Shown here piece by piece: positions 53,941-62,803 of a DNA stretch of 64,000 bases. The stretch comes from DAIPJH01 sp036770365 (GTDB lineage: Bacteria > Pseudomonadota > Alphaproteobacteria > Rickettsiales > UBA998). The notes under the pieces are model-generated. The model did not search any database and was not told the origin of the DNA. It saw only the letters and a list, made by a program, of their open reading frames with translations. The stretch's first letter is position 1. Every line of letters begins with the position of its first letter. A program made the position numbers and the translations under genes. The stretch lies in contig DAIPJH010000005.1 of the NCBI GenBank assembly GCA_036770365.1, positions 1 to 64,000 of the forward strand. The letters run 5' to 3'.

Positions 53941-53953
53941 TATTTTAATAATT

Positions 53954-54006
53954 TATAGCCACTGCACTTAAGAACGGTACGTTCAGTTAAGTGGAGTATG
54001 GTTATA
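53954..54006. repeat. TATAG-type palindrome, second unit of the glmS doublet
   Basis: 53 bp with arms TATAGCCAC-TG-CACTTAAGAACG and the complement of TATAACCATACTCCACTTAA plus CTGAACG. It ends 13 nt before the glmS ATG and so overlaps the ribosome-binding region, which might affect glmS expression. Confidence 0.7.
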
Positions 54007-54019
54007 TAAGGATAATAAC

Positions 54020-55843
54020 ATGTGCGGAATCATCGGAGTCGTTGGACTAAACAATGCAGCAACAGCAATTTTAGAAGGTCTAAAACGGTTGGAATATCGT
54101 GGCTATGACTCTTCAGGAATCGCCACCATTGACCATGGACGCATCACACGCGCTCGTGCCAGCGGCAAGATCGCCTCACTAGAAGCATCACTGACAGAAA
54201 ATCCATTACACGGCGCAACAGGGATTGGTCATACACGTTGGGCAACCCATGGCGCACCAACCACTGCAAACGCCCATCCCCACGCAACCGACAAGGTCGC
54301 TGTCGTGCATAATGGCATTATCGAGAACCACCAAGAGATCCGCAACGACCTACAAACAAGTGGTGTGATCTTTACTAGTGAAACCGACACTGAAGTTGTT
54401 CCACATCTCATCACACGCTACCTTGCGCAAGGCTACACCCCTGAAGAAGCGGTTACTCGCGCCGTCCATCAATTCAAAGGCGCATATGCACTCGGCATCA
54501 TCTTTGCGGATTATCCTAACATGCTAATCGCAGCGCGTTCTGGCTCACCACTAGCCATTGGGTATAGCAACACTGCATGTTTTATCGGTTCAGACGCCAC
54601 TGCCCTCGCCCCTTTTTGCGAAGAAATCAGTTACCTTGAAGAAGGTGATATTGCTGTCATTATTGGCAAAGAAGTTCATATCTTTAATCACCATGAACAG
54701 CCAGTCAAACGCGCACGCCATATCATTACCACAGATGCTAGTAATATTGACAAAGGTGACTACGCCCACTTCATGCTCAAAGAGATTCACGAACAACCTG
54801 CTGTGATTGCGACCACGATCCGCACCTATTACGATGCAACAAAAGCAAGTTTTAGTTTTGATAATCTAAGCTTTAACCTCGCAGATATTACCCAAGTCAC
54901 CATGGTCGCTTGTGGCACATCTTACTACGCGGCCATGACAGCACGTTACTGGATGGAACAAATTGCGCGCATCCCCTGCGCTACAGACATCGCGTCTGAA
55001 TTCCGCTACCGCAAACCTATCCTTGCCGCAGGTGGCATGGCACTTTTTATCTCACAATCAGGAGAAACCGCGGACACGCTTGCTGCGCTGCGCTACTGCC
55101 GCTCCGTCGGACAACACACACTCGCCCTTGTCAACGTGCCTCAAAGTAGCATGGCCATGGAAGCAGACGGCATGCTACGTACGCTTGCAGGGATTGAAAT
55201 TGGAGTTGCTTCGACCAAAGCCTTTACCACCCAACTTACTGCTCTAGCCTGTTTAACCTTAGCAATTGCCAAAGCGCGTGGCAGTATGTCAGACATACAC
55301 ATTGCCGAGCTTTCCCATGCTCTCGGACAACTACCTGACATTATTGCTGCCACCTTACAACTTGAACCTGCGATCAAAAAACTCGCCACTGAATTCAGCA
55401 CCACTAAAGACATGCTCTTTATTGGACGAGGCACTAGCTACGCCATCGCATCGGAAGGCGCGCTCAAAATGAAAGAAATTTCTTATATCCACGCCGAAGG
55501 CTACGCGGCTGGCGAACTCAAACATGGTCCTCTTGCGCTCGTAGATGATGGGATGCCGATCGTTGTCATTGCTCCCGAAGATGAGCTATTTGATAAAACG
55601 GCATCCAACCTACAAGAAACCGTTGCTCGAGGCGGAAAGGTCATTTTACTCAGCAGCAAACGTGGCATTCATGAACTTGAGTCCCTGACCGCCGCGGCAT
55701 TACAAATGCCAGAATGTCACCCATTCATTGCCCCTATCGTCTATGCAATTCCACTCCAACTGCTCGCGTACTACACGGCACTCGCACGCGGGACGGACGT
55801 TGACCAACCACGTAATCTTGCCAAATCCGTCACCGTAGAATAA
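54020..55843 (+). CDS. glmS: Glucosamine-6-phosphate synthase (isomerizing)
   Basis: A 607-residue enzyme. MCGIIGVVG has the N-terminal Cys nucleophile of the glutaminase domain, followed by GHTRWATHGAP and HNGIIENH. Two SIS domains contain CGTSYYAAMTARYWMEQIARIP and FIGRGTSYAIASEGALKMKEISYIHAEGYAAGELKHGPLAL; the end DVDQPRNLAKSVTVE is diagnostic. It makes GlcN-6-P for peptidoglycan and LPS. GlmU, its common neighbour, is absent. No glmS ribozyme is visible; the leader holds the palindromes at 53879 and 53954. Confidence 0.97.
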   Translation: MCGIIGVVGLNNAATAILEGLKRLEYRGYDSSGIATIDHGRITRARASGKIASLEASLTENPLHGATGIGHTRWATHGAPTTANAHPHATDKVAVVHNGIIENHQEIRNDLQTSGVIFTSETDTEVVPHLITRYLAQGYTPEEAVTRAVHQFKGAYALGIIFADYPNMLIAARSGSPLAIGYSNTACFIGSDATALAPFCEEISYLEEGDIAVIIGKEVHIFNHHEQPVKRARHIITTDASNIDKGDYAHFMLKEIHEQPAVIATTIRTYYDATKASFSFDNLSFNLADITQVTMVACGTSYYAAMTARYWMEQIARIPCATDIASEFRYRKPILAAGGMALFISQSGETADTLAALRYCRSVGQHTLALVNVPQSSMAMEADGMLRTLAGIEIGVASTKAFTTQLTALACLTLAIAKARGSMSDIHIAELSHALGQLPDIIAATLQLEPAIKKLATEFSTTKDMLFIGRGTSYAIASEGALKMKEISYIHAEGYAAGELKHGPLALVDDGMPIVVIAPEDELFDKTASNLQETVARGGKVILLSSKRGIHELESLTAAALQMPECHPFIAPIVYAIPLQLLAYYTALARGTDVDQPRNLAKSVTVE

Positions 55844-55888
55844 CCAATTTGATGCTCATTTCTTAAATTTGACATAATCACTAAATTT

Positions 55889-55974
55889 TTTGTCATTCCA
55901 ACGAAAGCCGGAATCCAGTCTTTCTGTTCTTCTAGATTAGCTTCGTCGAACAACAATCTCCTGCCCGCAGGAGA
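55889..55974. repeat. GTCATTCC-type repeat and CTCCTGC hairpin after glmS
   Basis: GTCATTCCAACGAAAGCC with GGAATCCAG belongs to a widely dispersed bacterial repeat family; CTCCTGC-CC-GCAGGAG (55958-55973) forms a perfect hairpin. It separates convergent glmS and the peptidase-like gene. Confidence 0.5.
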
Positions 55975-55999
55975 ACGACAAATGAAAAAAGCACCACTC

Positions 56000-56800
56000 T
56001 TAAATAGAATGACCATACATCAAAGAAAGAAGTATGCGAACATCCGCAAGGCAGGGATATAACACCAACAACATAATCGCCATACACCCTGAAACCACAC
56101 CCGCAGATTTCACATAGGCACTATCTTTTTCTCCCACTGCTTTCAGCACAGCATAAAACGGCAACGAGAGTAAGACATAATCTAGCACATGGGCTTGTCC
56201 CAGCGCAAGTCCAGCCAAGATAGGCATAAGACATGCTTGAGGAAACGGTACTTTTTTCTTTTGTTTTAGGCACAACACCCCCCAGCCAATCAATCCGACA
56301 AGCAGCCCTACATATGCACCATGCACAAAACCATAGATCGTACCGTCGTGCAACACGCGTAACAACGCAGCAAGTGCGGTCACAGAAATCAAAATTTCAT
56401 TATAGAAGCGTTGATTCTCAAAATAATGCGAGGCCATGATAATTAGAAACATTCCGAGTGCCATGACAAGAATCATGCTTTCACTAAGTCCAAACTGAAA
56501 ATAAGCGAGATTAAATAACATCACACTCGACCACTCGATTACCGCATACATTGCAGGAACGGCCACTCCACAAAAACGGCATTTACCACGATTAAGAACC
56601 CATGAGAAAAAGGGGAAAAGATCCCGTACCTCAAGATAATGGTGACAACTATCACAATAAGGAGGATCATTCGGAATTTTAAGATGACGCGGCAAACGAT
56701 AAACAATCGAGGTCGCATAATTTCCTGCGGCCAACCCAAGCATCGTCAACATGATCACCGCACTGAGTATCTGTGCAAGCTCAGGACTTAACACACTCAC
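56000..56800 (-). CDS. Prepilin peptidase (A24)-like membrane protein without recognisable catalytic Asp
   Basis: A 266-residue polytopic protein starting with GTG. The N-terminal methyltransferase-type part has both zinc motifs, CDSC at 49-52 and CRFC at 74-77, in the PilD layout (CDSCHHYLEVRDLFPFFSW...NRGKCRFCGVAVP). In the peptidase part the two Asp motifs are not found: the first is replaced by ASHYFENQRFYNE and the GxGD segment by KKKVPFPQACLM. It may keep only methylation or be a structural relative. It lies 3 nt after a degenerate EAL gene, so the two are co-transcribed. Confidence 0.75.
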   Translation of the reverse strand: MSVLSPELAQILSAVIMLTMLGLAAGNYATSIVYRLPRHLKIPNDPPYCDSCHHYLEVRDLFPFFSWVLNRGKCRFCGVAVPAMYAVIEWSSVMLFNLAYFQFGLSESMILVMALGMFLIIMASHYFENQRFYNEILISVTALAALLRVLHDGTIYGFVHGAYVGLLVGLIGWGVLCLKQKKKVPFPQACLMPILAGLALGQAHVLDYVLLSLPFYAVLKAVGEKDSAYVKSAGVVSGCMAIMLLVLYPCLADVRILLSLMYGHSI

Positions 56801-56803
56801 TGC

Positions 56804-58114
56804 CTAGTTCTCAATCTTTGCAAGGGGATTCATCAATTTATCAAGATAACGGCCTTGGAACAGTGAAATACCTAAAGCCTGACCATAATCCACAGCCTTG
56901 CGGTTATCACAACGATTCAAAATCACACGATTCGGACCACAAACCTTAATCATGTCGGCAATCTTTTTATTTTCTTTGGTTTGTAAATCACTCGGAATAT
57001 CTGCATTCCACTGTAACTTAACCAAATCAAAACCCAATTTCTCACGATCAACGAGTGGAAAACTTAAATCCGTCAAACCATCAAGGCACACACGATACCC
57101 CAACTTCTGCACCGAGTTACGCGCAAGAATAAAAGCGCGCATATCTTCAAACACGTCTGATATCTGCAACTCCACCACAACGGACACTTTCACCGAAGGC
57201 TTGATAGATGCATCAAACTCTAAAAACTCATCAGAAAGCAAAGTTTTCACGTTAAGATTCAAACTGATGGGAAGCTCAAGATAACGTGTAGGATTCTTTT
57301 GAATCATATGCAACACACGATAATCAAGCAACTCAGTAAGATATTTAAAAAGCCAACGATTACTAAGTAGATCTGCATCCACACGCATCATCTGACGCAA
57401 ATGAGTGATGTTGATATATAACTCATCAAAGACTCGGCGCACCATCATATCAGGAATCGCAGCACACACTGGCTGACGACGCATCACTGTCGTCAAATCT
57501 GCATTAATAAGATCACGCTCCATATTTGCAAGACCTGCTGCATTCAAGAATCGCTTTGAACCCGCAGAAGCAATCTGTTTGACCTGCTGTAAAAACCCAC
57601 TCCCCGAAGCAGACGACGCAACATCTTTCGCTGAAACAGTTTCGGCAGAACGTACAGGAAGAGGCCGCCCACCACCGCGCTTATTACCAAGCATTTTACC
57701 ACGCGCAAGATTCGCAAAACCTTCAAACTCTGTAGCAAGATCAAACATCACAGAAAAATCAGGATTTTCTTCCCCGTCATCTGTATAAGCCAATGGATCA
57801 TCCATGAATAAATAACGCAACTGAAACACCACCTTTTCAAGCTGCTGACGTGTTGTATTATGCGTCATCACAAACACGGTACTATCTTTACAAAGATAAA
57901 CCGTTCCCTCCTCGTTTTTGAGAAGGTCTTTCACCATATTAAGTGCTATTTTGATCTGATATTCACTTTTATACTGCTCCATCAGTTCGGCAAACCCAAA
58001 CCAAATTCCAGACCATCCTGTTGCCTGCTCCTTCAGTTCTGCCAAAGCTTCTACAAGCTTGACTTCCGCTCCGACTGTAACAAGCTGCATGGATGCACCC
58101 GAATTAATTCGCAT
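56804..58114 (-). CDS. Degenerate EAL-domain protein
   Basis: A 436-residue cytosolic protein from the ATG at 58114 after GAGAG. The N-terminal 190 residues form an uncharacterised domain with a basic patch (LARGKMLGNKRGGGR). From about residue 220 an EAL fold is visible: RRVFDELYINI where EAL is normally found, SLNLNVKTLLSDEFLEF, VVELQISDVFED, RVCLDGLTD in place of DDFG, and LGISLFQGRYLDK near the end. The EAL and DD catalytic residues are changed, so phosphodiesterase activity is unlikely. It may bind c-di-GMP or a partner. Confidence 0.75.
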   Translation of the reverse strand: MRINSGASMQLVTVGAEVKLVEALAELKEQATGWSGIWFGFAELMEQYKSEYQIKIALNMVKDLLKNEEGTVYLCKDSTVFVMTHNTTRQQLEKVVFQLRYLFMDDPLAYTDDGEENPDFSVMFDLATEFEGFANLARGKMLGNKRGGGRPLPVRSAETVSAKDVASSASGSGFLQQVKQIASAGSKRFLNAAGLANMERDLINADLTTVMRRQPVCAAIPDMMVRRVFDELYINITHLRQMMRVDADLLSNRWLFKYLTELLDYRVLHMIQKNPTRYLELPISLNLNVKTLLSDEFLEFDASIKPSVKVSVVVELQISDVFEDMRAFILARNSVQKLGYRVCLDGLTDLSFPLVDREKLGFDLVKLQWNADIPSDLQTKENKKIADMIKVCGPNRVILNRCDNRKAVDYGQALGISLFQGRYLDKLMNPLAKIEN

Positions 58115-58255
58115 AGTACTCTCAAGTCTAGTTAAAATATGACTCTCATTAAGATGACATAAAACCACCTCTTAGCACAAGTAAAACACGCAATAATATT
58201 TCACGAAATGTATCGTAATACTATTTTGACTGATAGAAGTAACAGTCAAAGGATA

Positions 58256-61012
58256 TTATTGTGTCTGACGACGCGCCACGAATGCCTCAATATCACGCGT
58301 ATCAAGACTAACATCAGGATTATCCATCGAGTCACGGAAGAAGATACCTACCACAGGGAAATCCCCACGAGCAAGTGTCAAAATCTTCATCTGCAATGCC
58401 ATATTCATCATCCATGTCCCTAAATCAATAGTTCCAGCCACGGTACTCACCGCATCGCGTGAACGCATTTTCAAGGTATTAGTTTGCAAAACACCATTTT
58501 CCAGACTAAAAGACCCTTCGATCGTGTCGACATAAGTCTTGTTATGAAGCAATGAATCACGCACCTTCGAGTTCACATCCGTAATCGTACGAACATTCGG
58601 CATCATCTGCACCAATCCTGATAGATCAAAGCCTTTAATAGTATTTTCATGTCCCCTGAATGTCATCGCTCCCTTATTGCTCCCCATCCAATCCGCCAAA
58701 TTCAGACCCGATGCAGCAAACTGCCCGCTAAGAGAAACAGGTCCTTCCAGACCATGTAATCCTGCCACGGCATCCAACAATCTTTCTGCTGGTAACTCCT
58801 GCAAGGTGAAAGCAAGACTCACCGAAGAAATTGCATTAAAACTAATGCTACCTTGCGCTTGCAATGTACCATCCCAAAGGTAGCCGTCCAACTGCTTCAC
58901 ATCCCAACGTCCTTCATGCGCTACAATGTCTACCTGTACATTATCCATATTAAAGACACTATGCTTCAACTTACTGATCTTTACGTTAAAACTTCCGTCA
59001 AAACGCTGAAGCGCGGTCAAATCAAAGACCTCCTTCGACCATATTTGCTGACGATTACCACGCGGAACAGGGTTAATCACACGTGTTTTCCCCGAAAACT
59101 TAGAAATATCCAACTGAGAAAGCTCTAGCGTCGCATTTATTTCAGGTTTTTCTTTAGTTTGATCAAACTGTACATCACCCTTAACACCAACATCCCCTAA
59201 CATAAGATCCATGCGACTCAACGTCACTTTATTAGGAGCAACCTGCAAAGCAAGCTTACCGCTATCATGTTTCTTTTTATTGTAAATATAATGGCGAATA
59301 TCCAAATTAAGGGCATATTTAGATTGCACGTCACGCAACCAATCAAAGAAAAGCGGCGCATTATCAAATGCTGCTTTTTCCTTAGCCTTATTATTCGACC
59401 GCAAATACGCATCAAGCAAATCTAAATTCACCCCTTCAACGACTAAACCACCCTGAATCGCAAGAAGATCCTCATTGTTAAAGTTTAAACCACCAGAAAG
59501 CTTAAGATCACCCGCAGAAGCACCAAGCCCCGAAACAATGCTCTGATTATGAGAAATAGACATCATGGTTTTTAACTGGAATGGTCCATTATATTCCGTT
59601 GCTACCGCACCAAGACCAAAACCATTTGTCTTCGTGAAATCCAAGAATTTTTTACCCTCAATCTCTAAATTTCCTTCAAAAGTCGCACTTTTTTGCGCAT
59701 CTACTTTTGCAATCCCGAAAAGCTGAAGTGTTGCTTCCCCTGCCATATCATATTGCGCCTGAGATAATACAAACTCGCCATCACTCATATCCCCCGTAAG
59801 AGCAAGCTTCCCTTGAACACCCTTGACCATAGAAAAATCAGCAACATTCATTGTCAATTGAGCATTCACTTCTGGCACAAGCAAAGTACGCAGCACCGCT
59901 TCGACCGACTCACTAGATACACCCACACCATCAGCAGAAGGTAAAAGTGTATAAAGGGACAATTTCTCTGCATTCACACCCAATACAATACTTGGCTTTT
60001 GCTGCGCATAATCCACGGTAACATCTAGCATCAATTTATTCTCACCCGACTGCACTTGCATCGACTTAACTGCTTGTGAGCTATCAGTGGAAGTAAGATC
60101 AGCCTTGATATTTGCAGGCATCGCAGATTTAACATTATCAAAAATATTGTTTTTCTGTGTCGTATCCAACACCATCTTCAACCACGGCATCATATCCGTT
60201 GCATTCACGGCAACAGCACCATCAAAACGGAACACTCCATCCTTACGCTTAACATTCCCTTTATAAGACGCATCCCCCGCGGCCTGCTTGATATTCATAT
60301 CCATGCCAACCGTAAAATTCTGCAAATCTTGTAAACCATCAAGTCCAAGCGTACCGCTCACTGATACTACATTACTATCCACACTCGCCTGAACATTCAC
60401 GTTCCATTGTTTGCTACCCGTATTTTTAATATCAGACAATGTGTTTTGAAACTCAATCGTACGTGCATTAAACATATCATTAAACACCACGCTACCACCC
60501 TTGGCCACCAAGCGTACAACTGAGAATTCTAATGACTTAAAAGCTCCAGATTTACTTGCAAATTCCCAATTCGTTCCACCATCTTGATAACGATCCAAAT
60601 TCAATACGGGATTAATAAGCGTCACCGTCCCAAGTTTCGCAGATTTTGTATCCGCCATACTAGCAAAAGTCAGCGCAACTTCTACACGCTCAACTTGCAA
60701 AATATTTTCTGTAGATGAACGATGATCATTTGCTACCACAAAATTGTTCAAGACCACCGTGGGAACGGGAAAGACTTTAAGTGTGACAGTCTCCGCCATC
60801 ACATCACTTCCCGTCATAGTCTTAAGCGCACTATAAATATGTTGTGCAACTTCATCTTTGTTCACCACGGCATGAACGACGCCGACAAATGCACCAAAAG
60901 CAAGCACGAGCAACAACACAGCCGCAATTGCAAGCTTCACTCCGCCACCTGAGCGACGAGAAACCGACGGTGTTTTCACCGTATTTTCATCAAAAACAAG
61001 TTTACGACGCAT
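58256..61012 (-). CDS. AsmA-family protein
   Basis: A 918-residue protein with a basic cytoplasmic start, a membrane span (about 25-48, LAIAAVLLLVLAFGAFVGVVHAVV) and a very long beta-rich periplasmic region. AsmA-family features are at both ends: ALKTMTGSDVMAETVTLKVFPVPTVVLNNFVV and, near the C-terminus, SLSGQFAASGLNLADWMGSNKGAMTFRGHENTIKGFDLSGLVQ. AsmA/TamB-like proteins bridge the envelope and carry lipids between membranes. It is followed 41 nt upstream by RNase J on the same strand. A 140-bp gap with nothing clear separates it from the EAL gene. Confidence 0.88.
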   Translation of the reverse strand: MRRKLVFDENTVKTPSVSRRSGGGVKLAIAAVLLLVLAFGAFVGVVHAVVNKDEVAQHIYSALKTMTGSDVMAETVTLKVFPVPTVVLNNFVVANDHRSSTENILQVERVEVALTFASMADTKSAKLGTVTLINPVLNLDRYQDGGTNWEFASKSGAFKSLEFSVVRLVAKGGSVVFNDMFNARTIEFQNTLSDIKNTGSKQWNVNVQASVDSNVVSVSGTLGLDGLQDLQNFTVGMDMNIKQAAGDASYKGNVKRKDGVFRFDGAVAVNATDMMPWLKMVLDTTQKNNIFDNVKSAMPANIKADLTSTDSSQAVKSMQVQSGENKLMLDVTVDYAQQKPSIVLGVNAEKLSLYTLLPSADGVGVSSESVEAVLRTLLVPEVNAQLTMNVADFSMVKGVQGKLALTGDMSDGEFVLSQAQYDMAGEATLQLFGIAKVDAQKSATFEGNLEIEGKKFLDFTKTNGFGLGAVATEYNGPFQLKTMMSISHNQSIVSGLGASAGDLKLSGGLNFNNEDLLAIQGGLVVEGVNLDLLDAYLRSNNKAKEKAAFDNAPLFFDWLRDVQSKYALNLDIRHYIYNKKKHDSGKLALQVAPNKVTLSRMDLMLGDVGVKGDVQFDQTKEKPEINATLELSQLDISKFSGKTRVINPVPRGNRQQIWSKEVFDLTALQRFDGSFNVKISKLKHSVFNMDNVQVDIVAHEGRWDVKQLDGYLWDGTLQAQGSISFNAISSVSLAFTLQELPAERLLDAVAGLHGLEGPVSLSGQFAASGLNLADWMGSNKGAMTFRGHENTIKGFDLSGLVQMMPNVRTITDVNSKVRDSLLHNKTYVDTIEGSFSLENGVLQTNTLKMRSRDAVSTVAGTIDLGTWMMNMALQMKILTLARGDFPVVGIFFRDSMDNPDVSLDTRDIEAFVARRQTQ

Positions 61013-61053
61013 TCTTCACTCCTTTTAAAAAACAGAGTATAAGCAAAAAACCT

Positions 61054-62709
61054 TTACACATGGTGAATATGAACTTCTAAAACTGGACGCTTACCAAGCT
61101 CTCGCGTAATCGTTTTTCGCATAGCATTACGCGCCTTATCTTTCACCGCCGTAATTTTCGCACGTTTTCCAAGAGCATGGATCGCATGCTCAACCTGATC
61201 TTGCAGCTCCGCAAGCAACGCCTCATCTTCTTCTGCATCCAAACACCCTGGCGCAGAGATCTGAGGACGGGTTACCAATCCACCCTCTTTATTCAACACT
61301 AATGATACCGTCACATTTCCATCTTCACGTAGCTTTCGACGGGTACGAATCACGGGGCTATTCACCGAAATAATACTTGTGCCATCAACCGCCAGATAAC
61401 CGCTATGCACCGTATCAATCACACAAGATTCTTTTGCTGCAAGACGCACAACACAACCATTATATGCCCCAACAATTTCAGGCACACCCAAGCTAAGCGC
61501 AAACTTCCCATGCTCACGAATATGCGCCGCCTCACCGTGAACAGGCACAGCAACATGAGGACGCACTAATTCATACATACGTTTTAACTCTGCACGTGCG
61601 GGATGACCAGAAACATGAATTTTGCCTTTTTTATCCGTGATAATATCAACATTCAATTTCACGAGCTGATTATGCAGCCAACGAATTCGTGTTTCATTAC
61701 CAGGGATAATTCGTGATGAAAAAATAACGGTATCGCCAGTTGCCAAACGCAAATTAGGATGCGCGCCCTGTACCATTCGGGTCAGAGCAGCACGCGACTC
61801 GCCTTGACACCCTGTACATAAAATCAAAAGCTTCTCAGGCGCAACAGATTGAGCATCTTTATCTGACAACATCACAGGTAGTTTCTTCAAATACCCACTC
61901 GCACGCGCCGCATCGATCACACGCTGAAGTGAACGCCCTGCCAATACCACGTGACGCCCCGCATCCATCGCAGCAAGCAAAATAGATTCTACCCGCGCAA
62001 TATTGGATGCAAAGGTCGTTACCACCGCACGCTGCTTACATTTTGCCACTGCTTCCGCAAGCCCTTTGCGCACATCTTCTTCCGAACCAGACGTACCTTC
62101 AACAAAAACATTGGTCGAGTCACACACCATCGCAAGTACGCCCTCATCACCATAGCGACGCATGGCATCCTCATCAGAAACAACCCCCACCATCGGCGCA
62201 GCATCCAACTTCCAATCACCAGTATGCATAACGATACCCGCATCCGTACGAATCGCAATCGCATGCATTTCAGGAATGGAATGGGTCAATGGAATAAACT
62301 CCATGCTAAATGGCCCTAAGTCGAGTTTACCACCAAGCTCTACCAAATGAATTGGCACGACATTTTTCATACCTTCCGCAGCAAGTTTTGCTTTCAACAC
62401 CTCCGCCGTGAATGCTGTCGTATAAATTGGGCATTCCAACTCATCCCACAAATATGGAACTGCGCCAATATGATCCTCATGCGCATGCGTCAATACCAAT
62501 CCCAACAAGTCATCTTTAATTTCATGCATGAATTCAATGTCAGGCAACACCACATCAACCCCAGGAAGATAGTCATCAGCAAAACCAATGCCCAAATCCA
62601 CCATAATCCACTTACCTTTATAGTGATAAAGATTTAGATTCATCCCAATTTCATTCGTGCCACCAAGTGGGACAAAAAGCAGATCATCATAATGCGGTTT
62701 AAAATTCAT
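61054..62709 (-). CDS. rnj: Ribonuclease J
   Basis: A 551-residue metallo-beta-lactamase/beta-CASP nuclease. The metal motif is LVLTHAHEDHIGAVPYLW near residue 75; GGTNEIGMNLNLY at the start and HVSGHPARAELKRMYELVRPHVAVPVHGEAAH near residue 370 are diagnostic. It processes and decays RNA as endo- and 5' exonuclease, important in alphaproteobacteria. It lies downstream of birA-coaX, the usual order in this class. Confidence 0.96.
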   Translation of the reverse strand: MNFKPHYDDLLFVPLGGTNEIGMNLNLYHYKGKWIMVDLGIGFADDYLPGVDVVLPDIEFMHEIKDDLLGLVLTHAHEDHIGAVPYLWDELECPIYTTAFTAEVLKAKLAAEGMKNVVPIHLVELGGKLDLGPFSMEFIPLTHSIPEMHAIAIRTDAGIVMHTGDWKLDAAPMVGVVSDEDAMRRYGDEGVLAMVCDSTNVFVEGTSGSEEDVRKGLAEAVAKCKQRAVVTTFASNIARVESILLAAMDAGRHVVLAGRSLQRVIDAARASGYLKKLPVMLSDKDAQSVAPEKLLILCTGCQGESRAALTRMVQGAHPNLRLATGDTVIFSSRIIPGNETRIRWLHNQLVKLNVDIITDKKGKIHVSGHPARAELKRMYELVRPHVAVPVHGEAAHIREHGKFALSLGVPEIVGAYNGCVVRLAAKESCVIDTVHSGYLAVDGTSIISVNSPVIRTRRKLREDGNVTVSLVLNKEGGLVTRPQISAPGCLDAEEDEALLAELQDQVEHAIHALGKRAKITAVKDKARNAMRKTITRELGKRPVLEVHIHHV

Positions 62710-62724
62710 TCTTATTCTTTCTTG

Positions 62725-62803
62725 TTGGTGCTTGGTATCTAGTATCTAGTATCTGATGAGAGATAATTTCATACTTCACCAAACACTAAATACTAAATAC
62801 CAA
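62725..62803. repeat. TAGTATC-unit hairpin between coaX and rnj
   Basis: TTGGTGCTTGGTATC followed by two TAGTATC units pairs with ACCAAACACTAAATACTAAATACCAA-type units at the right end. It lies between two co-directional genes. Confidence 0.6.

Noticed and set aside
53789..54019. glmS-type ribozyme in the glmS leader
   Set aside because: The leader consists of the two TATAG palindromes; no ribozyme core is recognisable, and the ribozyme is known mainly from Gram-positive bacteria.
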